64,000 nucleotides of DNA from Nocardia salmonicida NBRC 13393 (GTDB lineage Bacteria > Actinomycetota > Actinomycetes > Mycobacteriales > Mycobacteriaceae). Below, piece by piece: positions 42,317 through 51,225 of this stretch; position 1 is the first letter of the stretch, and each line of letters opens with the position of its first letter. The stretch covers positions 1 to 64,000 of the forward strand of contig NZ_BDBR01000048.1 in assembly GCF_001613085.1 (NCBI RefSeq). Direction: 5' to 3'. Both the position numbers and the translations under genes were made by a program. The notes under the pieces are model-generated. The model saw nothing but the letters and a program-made list of their open reading frames with translations, was not told the DNA's origin and made no database searches.

Positions 42317-43243
42317 ATGAGGGAAGTGGTCGACCTGCGTTCGGTGCGCACCGAACGCCGAGCCCAACTCGGTGCGTTCCTGAAATCCCGTCGCGCCAAG
42401 ATCACCCCTGGTGACGTCGGTCTGCCGCCGGGTCCCCGCAGGCGCACGCCGGGGCTTCGCCGCGAGGAGGTCGCCCAGCTCTCCGGAATCGGCATCACCT
42501 GGTACACGTGGCTCGAACAAGGCAGGCCAATCAATGCCAGTATTCAAGTGCTGGATGCGGTGTCGCGTACGCTGCGACTCGATCAGGCGGAGAAGGCCCA
42601 CCTCTACAGCCTGGCTGACCTGCCGACCGTGCCGAGCGAGGCGGTCGCCGAAGCCGCGATTCCGCCGGGCGTACCGCTCATCCTCGACCAGCTGGATCCG
42701 TTGCCCGCGGTGTTGGTGAGCCCGAAATTCGATGTGCTGGCCCACAATGGAGCCTATCGGGCATTGTTTCCCTGTTTCACCGACAATGTGCTGCGCCGGG
42801 TGTTCACGACGCCCGATTGCTGTAACCCCTACGCGCACAACACTGATGACCTACGCAGGATGGTGGCCTACCTGCGCGGCGCCTACGCCAAGCACTTCGA
42901 CGACCCGACATGGCAGGGCTTGGTCCACGGATTGTGTACCGACAGCCCCGCTTTCGCGACGCTGTGGGCGAGCAACGATGTGGCGGTGCCGATCAGCTTG
43001 ATCAAAGAAGCTCGGCACCTGGCCATCGGATCGATCACCCTGCATCTCACCAACCTGTCCCTGCCGCTGATCGACGGCGCCTGGGTGCAGATCTTCACTC
43101 CGGTCGACGAGGTGCAGGGCGCGAGACTGACCAGGCTGTTGGCGATGAGCGACGAGCGACGTCGCGCCGTCTGGGTCGACCACGTCGCACAGTGGCACGG
43201 CGCCGCCCGCCCGGCACCTGTCGGCCTACAATGCTGGGAGTAG
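42317..43243 (+). CDS. XRE family regulator with MmyB-like ligand-binding domain
   Basis: A 308-residue regulator. It starts with the usual block RAQLGAFLKSRRAKITPGDVG, RRRTPGLRREEVAQLSGIGITWYTWLEQGR (helix-turn-helix, about 32-75). The C-terminal MmyB/PAS-like domain begins at about 115 (DPLPAVLVSPKFDVLAHNGAYRALF) and may bind a fatty-acid-like ligand. It lies after the catabolic operon with its own operator-like repeat. It overlaps the convergent PucR gene by 18 bp. Confidence 0.88.
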   Translation: MREVVDLRSVRTERRAQLGAFLKSRRAKITPGDVGLPPGPRRRTPGLRREEVAQLSGIGITWYTWLEQGRPINASIQVLDAVSRTLRLDQAEKAHLYSLADLPTVPSEAVAEAAIPPGVPLILDQLDPLPAVLVSPKFDVLAHNGAYRALFPCFTDNVLRRVFTTPDCCNPYAHNTDDLRRMVAYLRGAYAKHFDDPTWQGLVHGLCTDSPAFATLWASNDVAVPISLIKEARHLAIGSITLHLTNLSLPLIDGAWVQIFTPVDEVQGARLTRLLAMSDERRRAVWVDHVAQWHGAARPAPVGLQCWE

Positions 43244-44524
43244 TTCGTCGCCGTAGACGCTGAGACAGCGCAGCGCGAGCTCGATGTGGACCCGTCGGCT
43301 CTCGATCGTATGACCCAGGCGGCGCTCCGCCTGTCTGAGCCGATACCGGACCGTGTTGCCGTGCACTCCGAGCAGACTCGCGGTCGCGTCGATATTGCCT
43401 CCGGCGCACAGGAATTCGAGCACCGTGTCGCGAAGGCGGGCGGTCGGCTCGCTCCGATCGGCGAGTTGGCCGAGTTCGCGCTCGATGAGCGCGCGCACGG
43501 AGTCGATATCTCCGTCGCCGGTGAGCAAGCAGACCAGGTCGACGTCCCGGTAGAAGGTGACCGCGCTCGTATTTCGCGCGCTGGTCGCGATCCGCTGAGC
43601 GGCACCGGCTTCCAGGTGGCTGCGCCGAAAGCCCGCCAGTCCGGAACGCGGGGTACCGATCGCGAGATGAATGTGCGCGATCGGCGGCACCGGTACATCA
43701 GCGATGTCCGGGAGATGCGAGGTTGCCATCCAGGCCCACAGGCCGTGGACGCCGCTGCTGATCAGCAGCGGCGGTGGCGCCCCGAGGGCGTAGGCGATGT
43801 GGGACGCGCGCTCGCGAAGCAGACCGGTCGCGTGTCGAGCGGGCACCTCGCGGTCGGTCCAGAGAACGATCGCGACATGGGAGTTGTCCATCGGGTATCC
43901 GAGATAGTCGGGCGAATCGGCTGACGGCGCCGGCTCCCCGCGCAGGATGGCCTGAACGATCTCTGTGCGCTGGGCGTCGAAGTTGCGGGTGTGGTGCTCA
44001 CGCTCGTCCATATACGCGGCGACGATGCCGTCGAGGCAGGTATCGAGCCACTGCGTGCTGTGTTCCCAGAAGATGACCAGCACGGCCCCGCGCAGCTCAG
44101 GATCGGGGATCTGCTGGTGGAGCACCTGGGTGATGTATCGCCACAACCCCCGCTGCGCGGCTCGGTAGGTCTTGAGCAGCATGTCAACGCCGTAGCCGCG
44201 GCGCGCCACGGTCCGCGCGCCGTCCATGGCCTCGGTGGGTGGACGTGCCTCGAACTGCGTGCGCCCGATCACCGCGAGGAAGCCCAGCCAATGGGCTCTG
44301 GTGGCTGCCCGGACTTCCCGATGGACCTCGACATCGGCGAGGTAGTGCGGGAACGTCTCCTGGATCGCGGAGTCGACAGCGGACAAGATCAGTTCGGACT
44401 CGGACTCCGATCGCATCCGCAGCGCGAAAGCCGCGAGCCATTCGACCGCCGATGCCTTGTTCGCCACAGGGGTGGGCGTCGACTCGCCACCGTGGCGTTC
44501 CGTGCGCGGGATCGCCGTCTTCAC
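43226..44524 (-). CDS. PucR/CdaR-type transcriptional regulator 2
   Basis: A 432-residue regulator paralogous in layout to the one at 23757-24983. A helical N-terminal sensing region (about 30-200), a central GGDEF-like part and a C-terminal helix-turn-helix (LRDTVLEFLCAGGNIDATASLLGVHGNTVRYRLRQAERRLG) are visible. It is divergent from the TetR gene and lies upstream of a lipase. An inverted repeat about 90 bp upstream of its start recurs before that lipase. Confidence 0.87.
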   Translation of the reverse strand: MKTAIPRTERHGGESTPTPVANKASAVEWLAAFALRMRSESESELILSAVDSAIQETFPHYLADVEVHREVRAATRAHWLGFLAVIGRTQFEARPPTEAMDGARTVARRGYGVDMLLKTYRAAQRGLWRYITQVLHQQIPDPELRGAVLVIFWEHSTQWLDTCLDGIVAAYMDEREHHTRNFDAQRTEIVQAILRGEPAPSADSPDYLGYPMDNSHVAIVLWTDREVPARHATGLLRERASHIAYALGAPPPLLISSGVHGLWAWMATSHLPDIADVPVPPIAHIHLAIGTPRSGLAGFRRSHLEAGAAQRIATSARNTSAVTFYRDVDLVCLLTGDGDIDSVRALIERELGQLADRSEPTARLRDTVLEFLCAGGNIDATASLLGVHGNTVRYRLRQAERRLGHTIESRRVHIELALRCLSVYGDELLPAL

Positions 44525-44610
44525 CGCACGGTCAGGTGGTAGTCGGGCCGTGCGGGCTGCGCGGATGTGGTGTCGGAGGGAGCGGATACCAGCATAGTTG
44601 CACCCTAGCG

Positions 44611-44634
44611 CAACCGGACTGTTGTGTCCGGATA
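44611..44634. promoter_or_regulatory. Shared operator, copy 1 (PucR/TetR side)
   Basis: CAACCGGA (44611-44618), 8-bp spacer, TCCGGATA (44627-44634). It matches the copy at 45639-45662 in the first half-site, spacer length and first five bases of the second half-site. Confidence 0.65.
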
Positions 44635-45018
44635 ATTCCTGGTCTGGGATGTTCGACGGTAGGGATTGTGGGGGCGTACGAATCGTGCATTCGTGCTTGG
44701 AAAGGCGAACAAATTTGAAATATTCAGTTGGTAGGTCAGGGTGTCGCTGCTACATTAGAATCGGTCAACGCCGGGCGGCGTAAATACTCCGGACAGCGTC
44801 GTCCCGGAATCCGTCTGGCGTCGGCTGAATTGTTTGATACTCGAAATACATTAGTTCGTCGGCTGCCAATTCTCGGTATTCGAATAGAACTGCGGTAGGT
44901 GATCGGGGGAGTCAACGGCTCGATGTCGGGGTGATCCGCCCGCGTTGTCGGGCACCTGGGCGCGCAGATTGCCGACACTTGCGGCGCCGTTCGGCGCCGG
45001 ACTGGATCGGCTGGTGGG
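44635..45018. other. Gene-free stretch upstream of TetR gene, lower GC
   Basis: About 380 bp, noticeably AT-richer between 44700 and 44890 than the rest of the window. I see no coding frame with fitting codon use and no RNA gene; it may simply be a long promoter region or a decayed segment. Confidence 0.4.
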
Positions 45019-45024
45019 TAACGT
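45019..45024 (+). promoter_or_regulatory. Putative -10 box for leaderless TetR gene
   Basis: TAACGT is followed by 7 nt and the ATG at 45032. No Shine-Dalgarno is present, consistent with a leaderless transcript. Confidence 0.45.
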
Positions 45025-45031
45025 TGCCCGG

Positions 45032-45589
45032 ATGAGCTCGCCACGCCGTGCCAACAGGGGACCCGCTGCTGCCGCGGAGAATCGCGTCGCCCTGCTCGTC
45101 GCGGCGAAGGCCACGTTCGCCGAGCACGGGCTGGACGCTCCGCTGAACCTGATCGCGCGCACGGCGGGAGTGGGTCAAGGCAGCCTGTACCGGCACTTTC
45201 CGAGCCGTGAGGCGATTATTCTCGCGGTCTTCGAGGAGAACCTCGGCCAGCTGGAGTCGATGGTCGCCAATGTCGACTCGACTCTGGACGAACTGCTGGC
45301 CGAGATCGTCGACCAGATAGTCGAGGTCGCGGTGCTGTTCGACCTGTTTCGTCTCGCGGACAGCAGCGACCCGCGCCTGACGGGCATCATCGGCCGCCTG
45401 TATGCCTTGTTCGACGAGAAGCTCGCCGACGACAGTCGTCGCGGGAGCGTGCGCCGGGGCGTCACGGCCGAGGAGATCTTCCTGGCCGTGGGAATGCTGG
45501 GAGCGCTGCTGAACAAGACGCCGGAATCTGAACGAGCATGGGTGGCGGACAAATGTTGGGGACTGTTGCAGCGCGCCCTGTGTGACTAG
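45032..45589 (+). CDS. TetR family regulator upstream of lipase 4
   Basis: A 185-residue repressor. Helix-turn-helix: LNLIARTAGVGQGSLYRHFPSREAIILAVF, typical of the SCO-type TetR group with a YRHFPxR recognition helix. It lies between the two copies of the CAACCGGA-N8-TCCGG operator and is the simplest candidate to bind them. Start ATG 45032 behind a -10-like box; the frame is open to 44945. Confidence 0.86.
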   Translation: MSSPRRANRGPAAAAENRVALLVAAKATFAEHGLDAPLNLIARTAGVGQGSLYRHFPSREAIILAVFEENLGQLESMVANVDSTLDELLAEIVDQIVEVAVLFDLFRLADSSDPRLTGIIGRLYALFDEKLADDSRRGSVRRGVTAEEIFLAVGMLGALLNKTPESERAWVADKCWGLLQRALCD

Positions 45590-45638
45590 AACTCGCGTAC
45601 TTGACTAGCGAGACGATTGCGTTAAGAATACGTTCCAG

Positions 45639-45662
45639 CAACCGGATATCTGTGTCCGGTTG
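45639..45662. promoter_or_regulatory. Shared operator, copy 2 (lipase side)
   Basis: Perfect arms CAACCGGA (45639-45646) and TCCGGTTG (45655-45662) with an 8-bp spacer, 95 bp upstream of the lipase start. See copy 1 at 44611-44634. Confidence 0.7.
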
Positions 45663-45756
45663 TGGTCGGGTATTCGTGTCGATCCCGCCCTCGGCCTCGT
45701 TCGAAATGGCTGCTGGATTTCATCCGGTACCAGGTTTCTGATTTCAGGGGAAATTC

Positions 45757-47073
45757 TTGAAGAATGCACGCTCGATCGCCCCGATGATGTCGGCGATTGC
45801 CGCGCTGTCGGTGGCGTTCGCCTCGACAACAGTGTTCGCACCACCGGTGTATGCGGTATCGGACCCGTTCTACAGCTACCGCGACAGCTTGTCGCTGGCC
45901 GAAGTGGAGCCCGGCACCGTCCTGGACAGCCGGACCACGACCTATCACCTCGCCGGCATCCCCACGCCGATCACCGCGGTGCAATTGCTGTACCGGACGA
46001 CCGACGCCCGGTACCGACCCAGTGCCAACGTGACCTCCATCTTGATCCCGCCCGGTGGAGTGGACCCGACACGGGCGGTCGCCTACCAGTCCTTCTACGA
46101 CTCGCTCGACCCGGAGCACGGTCCCTCGCGTTCGATCGCCGGTGATGTCAGCTTCGGTGGCATGGTGCTCACCTCGGAGGCCACGGTGATCGCCGACATC
46201 CTCGCCCGCGGTTACACGGTGATCATCGCCGATACCGAAGGGCAGCAGGCGAATTTCGCGGCGGGCCCCGAGTACGGCATGAACACACTCGACTCGATCC
46301 GGGCGGCAGTCCGTTCCGAGGCCACTGGGCTCACGGCCCAGACGCGAATCGGCCTGGTCGGCTACTCCGGCGGCGCGATTGCGACCGACTGGGCCGCGGC
46401 GCTGGCACCGGAATACGCCCCCGAAGTGAACGCGAACCTCGTCGGCGCGACCCAGGGTGGTCTGCTGGTAGATCCTGCGCACAACCTGCGCTACGTCAGC
46501 GGCAGCGTCGGCTGGTCCGGTGTGGCCGCCATGGCGATCATCGGTGTCGCCCGCTCCTATGACATCGATTTCTCGACCTACCTGAGCCCTTACGGCGCAC
46601 AGATAGTCGCCGCACTCCGGTCCGCGTCGATCGCCAACGTGCTGTTCCAGTACCCCGGCCTGAGCTGGCAGCAGATGGTCAAGCCGGAGTACCTCGACCC
46701 CAATACTGTTGTGCCCCTTGTCGAAGTGGTCGGCAAGGTCAACCTCGCGAACGCACCGACACCGACCATCCCGCTCTACATCGCCCAGGGCGCCAACGGC
46801 GTTCTGGAAGGCACCGATGGCAGCAGGCCGTCGGTCGGCGCCGGTGACGGTGTCATGGTCGCCGGTGATGTCCGCAGCCTCGCCCGACAGTACTGCGCGG
46901 ACGGAAACCCCTTCGTCGAATACCGGCAGTACGACGAGCTCAGCCATATTCCGACGTTGGGTGTGTGGAGCGTCGGCGCCGTCTCGTGGATCGATGCCCG
47001 ATTCGCGGGTGAGTCCGCCGGGTCGAGCTGCGGGACGATCCCCGAGGGCAACCCGCTGACATCGGATCTGTGA
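45757..47073 (+). CDS. Secretory lipase (LIP family), lipase 4
   Basis: A 438-residue exported hydrolase with a signal peptide of about 33 residues (KNARSIAP, hydrophobic core, cleavage near VYA). It shares DPFYSYRDSL, ITAVQLLYRTTDA, ADTEGQ and the elbow LVGYSGGAIATDWAAALAPEYAPE with lipases 1 and 2; the nucleophile is Ser204. The TTG start is supported by AGGGG at a good distance and by the signal peptide. Control by the upstream TetR or PucR protein is likely. Confidence 0.88.
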   Translation: MKNARSIAPMMSAIAALSVAFASTTVFAPPVYAVSDPFYSYRDSLSLAEVEPGTVLDSRTTTYHLAGIPTPITAVQLLYRTTDARYRPSANVTSILIPPGGVDPTRAVAYQSFYDSLDPEHGPSRSIAGDVSFGGMVLTSEATVIADILARGYTVIIADTEGQQANFAAGPEYGMNTLDSIRAAVRSEATGLTAQTRIGLVGYSGGAIATDWAAALAPEYAPEVNANLVGATQGGLLVDPAHNLRYVSGSVGWSGVAAMAIIGVARSYDIDFSTYLSPYGAQIVAALRSASIANVLFQYPGLSWQQMVKPEYLDPNTVVPLVEVVGKVNLANAPTPTIPLYIAQGANGVLEGTDGSRPSVGAGDGVMVAGDVRSLARQYCADGNPFVEYRQYDELSHIPTLGVWSVGAVSWIDARFAGESAGSSCGTIPEGNPLTSDL

Positions 47074-47078
47074 TCTCG

Positions 47079-47106
47079 GGCTGCCGGTCGCCTGCGACCG
47101 GCAGCC
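47079..47106 (+). terminator. Stem-loop terminator after lipase 4
   Basis: Perfect 13-bp arms GGCTGCCGGTCGC and GCGACCGGCAGCC with a 2-nt loop start 6 bp after the stop codon. No U-tract. Confidence 0.85.
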
Positions 47107-47308
47107 ATCGTCGAGGTCGGGATTCAGGAGAGGTTCCCAGGCCGGCGCCAGATGTAAGGGTTTGTTGAGAGTGCGAACCGGCCACGGCCACCATGGCCTA
47201 CTCGCTGGTAGCTTGTTGTGGCGTGTATCGCAATCTGTAATAGCCCGTTGCGCCGGCGCGGTGCCCGGCGGACATGCGTCTACTCGCGCTGCCCGGTCAG
47301 GAGTTGCT

Positions 47309-47809
47309 TTGTTCAGTGAAGGAAATCTGCCGATTCCGCGCTATTCGATCTCATCCCAACACGGGCCGTTCCTCTCGCCACAGGAGTTGGTGGCCGCGAT
47401 TCATGGACGTACCGACTGTGATCTGCCGTTGGCGCGATGGGCGCGCACTCTCGGATCGTTGTATCGGGACTGGCTGGCCGAGCCCACTGCGGTTCGCGTC
47501 GGCCAGCAGATTGTCGAGGTCGTGCACGACATAGACGTCTGGATCACCGCCCGGCTTCCGCGGCCGCGCCCAGGTGTTCCGCGCGGACTCGATTCGGTGG
47601 GCGGGATAATCGGTCGTGTCGCCGAGGCCGCTGCCTGCGCTCACTGGGCGCTACACAACACTCGAGACACCAATCAACGGCACCGAGCGTGGAACCATCT
47701 CGCCGAAATGCGCGAAGGCTACGAAGATATGGTGCGGTTGATACTCGATGGATCTATCCATCTGCCCGAGTCCTGGCCCAGTATCAGCTGGTCGGCCCCG
47801 ACGATGTAG
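47309..47809 (+). CDS. DUF4254 domain protein
   Basis: A 166-residue soluble protein. It follows the DUF4254 layout: LSPQELVAAIHG, then LYRDWLAEP, a long helix IDVWITARLPRPRPG, and EMREGYEDMVRLILDG at the end. These helical proteins are frequent in nocardiae and have no known function. The frame is open to 47162, but the TTG at 47309 behind CAGGAG fits the family start best. Confidence 0.72.
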   Translation: MFSEGNLPIPRYSISSQHGPFLSPQELVAAIHGRTDCDLPLARWARTLGSLYRDWLAEPTAVRVGQQIVEVVHDIDVWITARLPRPRPGVPRGLDSVGGIIGRVAEAAACAHWALHNTRDTNQRHRAWNHLAEMREGYEDMVRLILDGSIHLPESWPSISWSAPTM

Positions 47810-47955
47810 CACTGGCCTGAGGCGCCTCGTCCCTTCGCATCAACATTTCGGGATGCGATGTCGGATGGAAGCGGTTAGCTGCTCATCGTTTGTCTTTCCA
47901 ATCGGGGGTATTCCGATTGAGTAAGGACAACACGGGGGATGCGAGGAGTAGCGGA

Positions 47956-48354
47956 ATGAGCACCACCAGTGTAGTCGTGACTATCGTCGTCGCAGTCGTA
48001 GTCGTCATTGTGCTCGCTGCCGTCATTGTGGCTTTGATGCGCAGTCGGCGTGAACACAGGCGGGTCGACGCGGCGGAAATCCGCGATCGGGCGGCGGAAC
48101 AAGAATTCGAAGTCGGACAGCGGGAAGCGCGGGCGGAGGAGATCGCCGCCCGAAGCCGTGCGGCACAGGCCGAAGCCGACGCCAAAGCTGCTCATGCCGA
48201 ACAGCTCGCCCAGCAGGCGCAGGCACACCACAGCGATGCCGCGGAATCGCGCGCCGACCTGGACAAAGAATGGGAGCGCGCGGACAGGATCGACCCCGAT
48301 CAGAAGCCGAGTCAAGCGAAGGAAGATCCAGAACAGCCGACGCACAGCACCTGA
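47956..48354 (+). CDS. Single-pass membrane protein with cytoplasmic coiled coil
   Basis: A 132-residue protein: one transmembrane helix (about 7-28, TIVVAVVVVIVLAAVIVALM) then a highly charged Ala/Glu/Arg/Gln-rich helix of about 80 residues with heptad-like spacing, likely coiled coil. The overall layout resembles small actinobacterial stress-region proteins but I cannot name a family. GAGGAG precedes the ATG. Confidence 0.75.
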   Translation: MSTTSVVVTIVVAVVVVIVLAAVIVALMRSRREHRRVDAAEIRDRAAEQEFEVGQREARAEEIAARSRAAQAEADAKAAHAEQLAQQAQAHHSDAAESRADLDKEWERADRIDPDQKPSQAKEDPEQPTHST

Positions 48355-48383
48355 CCGGCCTCGGTGGTAAGTGGCACGCACCG

Positions 48384-49169
48384 TCAATGGGAGTGCGGCC
48401 TGGGGATATGAATGCCTGCGGCACGGAGCTCGTTCTCGAAAACCGCGGCTGCTCGGGTCGTGGCCGATTCCCGATCCTCGCCGTGGCGGGCGATGAGCGT
48501 GTACCGAGTCGCGGCATCGGTGCGTGCTTGCAGGGCGGTCACAATTTTCAGGTGCTCGGGGTTGGCGAGGTAGTGCTCGGCCATGGCGGTGGCGAGCTCG
48601 GTGATGCGCGGATCGTCCGGTTGCCAGGCCACAGCCTCAGCGGCGCGCTTGATCAAGGCGACATAGTGGGGGTCGTCGAGCGCGTGCTCGAGATGGGTGA
48701 GGTAATCGTCGAAGCCATCGGGGACAAGAGCTTTGGCCAGCACCCAGCCCTCCTGAGCCTTCGCCACTTCGTCGATGGCGAAGCCGAGGCCGGTCATCCG
48801 CTCGAGCAACGCGACCGCGCGGTCGCCCAGCAACGCCCGGTCGCCGGCGGCGAGCCGGTCCAGCGTGTCGCGTCGCGCGATCAAATCCTCGATCCGTTCG
48901 GTGAGCGCACGCCCGACGTCGGCGAGTGCGGCAGCGAATGACACCGCGTCGGCCGCGAGCAGGGGCCCGACCTCGGCGAGCGGCACCCCGGCGGCCGTCA
49001 GCGTCCGGACCTGCACCAGTCGCGATAACTCTGCTGACCCGTACCGGCGGAACCCGGAGCTGTCGCGGTCGGGCTCCGCGATCAAGCCGAGCTTGTGATA
49101 GTGCCGCACCGTCTTCACCGTGACACCGACGAATGCCGCCGCCTGCCCGATCGTGACCCCGTCGTTCAT
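48384..49169 (-). CDS. MerR family regulator with TipAS-like effector region
   Basis: A 261-residue regulator. The MerR helix-turn-helix is at the N-terminus (GVTIGQAAAFVGVTVKTVRHYHKLGLIAEPDRD, RRYGSAELSRLVQVRTL). The remaining 170 residues are helical and could bind a drug-like ligand. It overlaps the upstream serine hydrolase gene by 4 bp, so both are transcribed from the palindrome-containing promoter near 50420. Confidence 0.86.
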   Translation of the reverse strand: MNDGVTIGQAAAFVGVTVKTVRHYHKLGLIAEPDRDSSGFRRYGSAELSRLVQVRTLTAAGVPLAEVGPLLAADAVSFAAALADVGRALTERIEDLIARRDTLDRLAAGDRALLGDRAVALLERMTGLGFAIDEVAKAQEGWVLAKALVPDGFDDYLTHLEHALDDPHYVALIKRAAEAVAWQPDDPRITELATAMAEHYLANPEHLKIVTALQARTDAATRYTLIARHGEDRESATTRAAAVFENELRAAGIHIPRPHSH

Positions 49170-50359
49170 CTGCTCAGACTGCCCTGTGTGGCGGCCGCTC
49201 GCACGGCCTGACCGCCTCCGAACACCTCGTCGAGGAGCTTTTGCTGAGCGGTCTGGAACGGCACTGCCACAGACATCTCTGAGTCGTCAACGCAGGTCAG
49301 CGAGGCGGTCATGGTCTTGCTGCCGTCGGGGGTCGCGTACATCAGCGTCGCATAGCCCGCATGGCCGCCGTTGTGAGTGATGACGATGCCGCCGCCGTCC
49401 GGGCCCAGGTCCCGGACGAAGACCCCCAGGCCGTAGTCCATCGTCGGGATGCCCGTCGGATGCGGTGCGCACATCTGGGTCAGCAACTCCGGGGGAAGGA
49501 GCTTGCCGCTGAGCAGCGCGGAGATGAAGGTATGCAGATCCCGGGTCGTCGAGATCATGTCACCGCCGCACGGGTTCCAGGAGGGGTTGTGCCGGGTGAC
49601 GTCGACGATCTTCTCCTCGCCGTCGTCGTCGAACCGGTAGTAAGCGTGGGCGTGCGGCTCGGGAATCTCCGGTGAGTTCTCCGGAACCACGGTGCCCGAC
49701 AGGCCGAGCGGTTCGATGATCAGACGCTGCATCTCCTCGGCGAAGGAGCGGCCGCTGACCTTTTCGATCAACAGCCGGGCCAGGACGTAGTTGGTGTTGG
49801 AGTAGCTCCAGCTCGTGCCGGGCTCGAATCGCGCGGGCTTGGACAGCGCCAGCTCCACCAGGTCCTGCGGCCGGTAGGCGTGGAATCGGTTGTCCACCCA
49901 CTCTTTACCCAGGGGGGTGCCCGGTGCGGGGATCCCGAGCGCGATCGTTCCGTCCTCGTACATCTCGCCGGTGAAGTTGAACACCCCGCTGGTGTGCTGC
50001 AACAGCATCCGCACCGTGATCCGCTCGTCCAGCCCGAGCTCGGGCAGATAGTCCGCCACCGGGGTCTCGAGGCTGATTGTGCCCACAGACACCAGCTGCA
50101 GCACCAGGGCCGCGGTGAATGTCTTTGTGTTGCTGGCGATCCGGACATGCCCGTCGATCGGGGGCTTCGTCGTCCCGCCCAGCTCGGCCACCCCGGCACT
50201 GCCGACCCACTCGCCCCGCTCGTCGTGCACGCGCAGCGACACTCCGAGGAACCCGGACTCGACGATCTGCTCGATCGCCTTCTGCAACTCCGGGCGATCT
50301 TGTCTGGCGGCGGCAGTCCGCGGGGTGCTCTCCTCATCGCCGGAAAGGGTGATCGACAT
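49166..50359 (-). CDS. Serine hydrolase, class C beta-lactamase family
   Basis: A 397-residue penicillin-binding-protein-fold hydrolase without a signal peptide, so probably cytoplasmic. Active-site motifs are SNTK (Ser76, Lys79), YSNTN in WSYSNTNYVLA, and HNGG in place of KTG. It could be an esterase or a peptidase rather than a resistance enzyme. The ATG at 50359 follows AAGGAG. It is the first gene of a two-gene operon with its likely MerR-type regulator. Confidence 0.87.
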   Translation of the reverse strand: MSITLSGDEESTPRTAAARQDRPELQKAIEQIVESGFLGVSLRVHDERGEWVGSAGVAELGGTTKPPIDGHVRIASNTKTFTAALVLQLVSVGTISLETPVADYLPELGLDERITVRMLLQHTSGVFNFTGEMYEDGTIALGIPAPGTPLGKEWVDNRFHAYRPQDLVELALSKPARFEPGTSWSYSNTNYVLARLLIEKVSGRSFAEEMQRLIIEPLGLSGTVVPENSPEIPEPHAHAYYRFDDDGEEKIVDVTRHNPSWNPCGGDMISTTRDLHTFISALLSGKLLPPELLTQMCAPHPTGIPTMDYGLGVFVRDLGPDGGGIVITHNGGHAGYATLMYATPDGSKTMTASLTCVDDSEMSVAVPFQTAQQKLLDEVFGGGQAVRAAATQGSLSR

Positions 50360-50417
50360 GGTGGTTCGCTCCTTCGATTTCCAGTCGGCTTCGTGCCGCT
50401 GCGACGAGCTTCCACCC

Positions 50418-50430
50418 TGACCTAAGGTCA
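50418..50430. promoter_or_regulatory. MerR-type palindrome TGACCT-A-AGGTCA
   Basis: A 13-bp symmetric site (arms 50418-50423 and 50425-50430) lies 59 bp upstream of the hydrolase start; read on the minus strand it begins TTGACC, which could serve as the -35 box. This is the usual layout for MerR autoregulation. Confidence 0.6.
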
Positions 50431-50439
50431 ACAGCAATA

Positions 50440-50453
50440 GTGATCCAGATCAC
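50440..50453. promoter_or_regulatory. Second palindrome GTGATC-CA-GATCAC
   Basis: Perfect 6-bp arms with 2-bp spacing, 10 bp from the MerR-type site. A possible site for another regulator, or part of the same control region. Confidence 0.4.
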
Positions 50454-50566
50454 CTGCGGGGTCACGAAATACCGGGAAGTTGTCTTCGCCGCTGAGTCTC
50501 GGCGCTACTCGTGTGACAGATGCCGTCTGCCGACCCTTCACCAGCGGACCCGTGACCCGGCCTGCG

Positions 50567-51004
50567 ATGCGGCTTCGGACAACGGAAAATACCCAGCTTC
50601 CCTCCGAGATCACCTTCCTCAGCCGCGGCACGCAGTGCGCGGCCTTGCACCTCCCCGCCCGCGCCACCTCGATCGCGGGACCCACCTGGCGCAGTGAGGT
50701 GTGTGCTCGAACCGCTCTCGAAATCGGGTTGAACCGGCCGACCACCTTCGTCGGTCGCGTGTCCTGCCCGATACTTCTCGAGATCGGCAGCAACGACAGC
50801 GTCGCGCCACCGGCGGCGGCGCGACGGGCGGCGCAGAAGGTGGAATCGCGAGCTCAGGTGCTCGAGTACCCTCTCGATCATTTCGACGTCTACGACGGTC
50901 CATGGCAAAAGCAGGCGCTCAGCGATCAACTGCGGTTTCTGTCCGAGGTTCTCGCACCCGAGCCCACGCCCGATCGCGAGCGGCCGTCACCCGCAATCGG
51001 TTGA
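50567..51004 (+). pseudogene. Alpha/beta hydrolase remnant with internal deletion
   Basis: A 145-residue open frame that joins the two ends of a roughly 290-residue alpha/beta hydrolase. The start (EITFLSRGTQCAALHLPAR) matches the usual first strand and hairpin, while from about 45 on it reads like the end: ALEIGLNRP, SCPILLEIGSNDSVAPP with the catalytic Asp region, and YPLDHFDVYDGPW with the catalytic His. The middle with the GxSxG nucleophile is absent, so the product, if any, cannot hydrolyse. The frame is kept, so the deletion may be recent. Confidence 0.72.
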
Positions 51005-51225
51005 TACTTGCGACCTGACGAATGTCGGCCGGGCGTAGCTGCGTGGTGACCCACGCACGCTATTTCATCCGAATCGGGTGAAGCAGCCGGGACTCGCCGA
51101 CGGCATCATTCGAAGCACATCCGGCGCCGGGGTGTTGTCGCCGTCTTGGAAGGAGCCGAGGTTCGCGTCGGCGTTCTGACTCATGTCCGAGCCGCCATCG
51201 CCGGTCTCTACTCGAAGGGATCTCC

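Noticed and set aside
47875..48387. Minus-strand frame of 170 residues opposite the coiled-coil membrane protein
   Set aside because: The plus-strand frame has a good ribosome-binding site, a clean transmembrane helix and a coiled coil; the minus-strand product has none of these.
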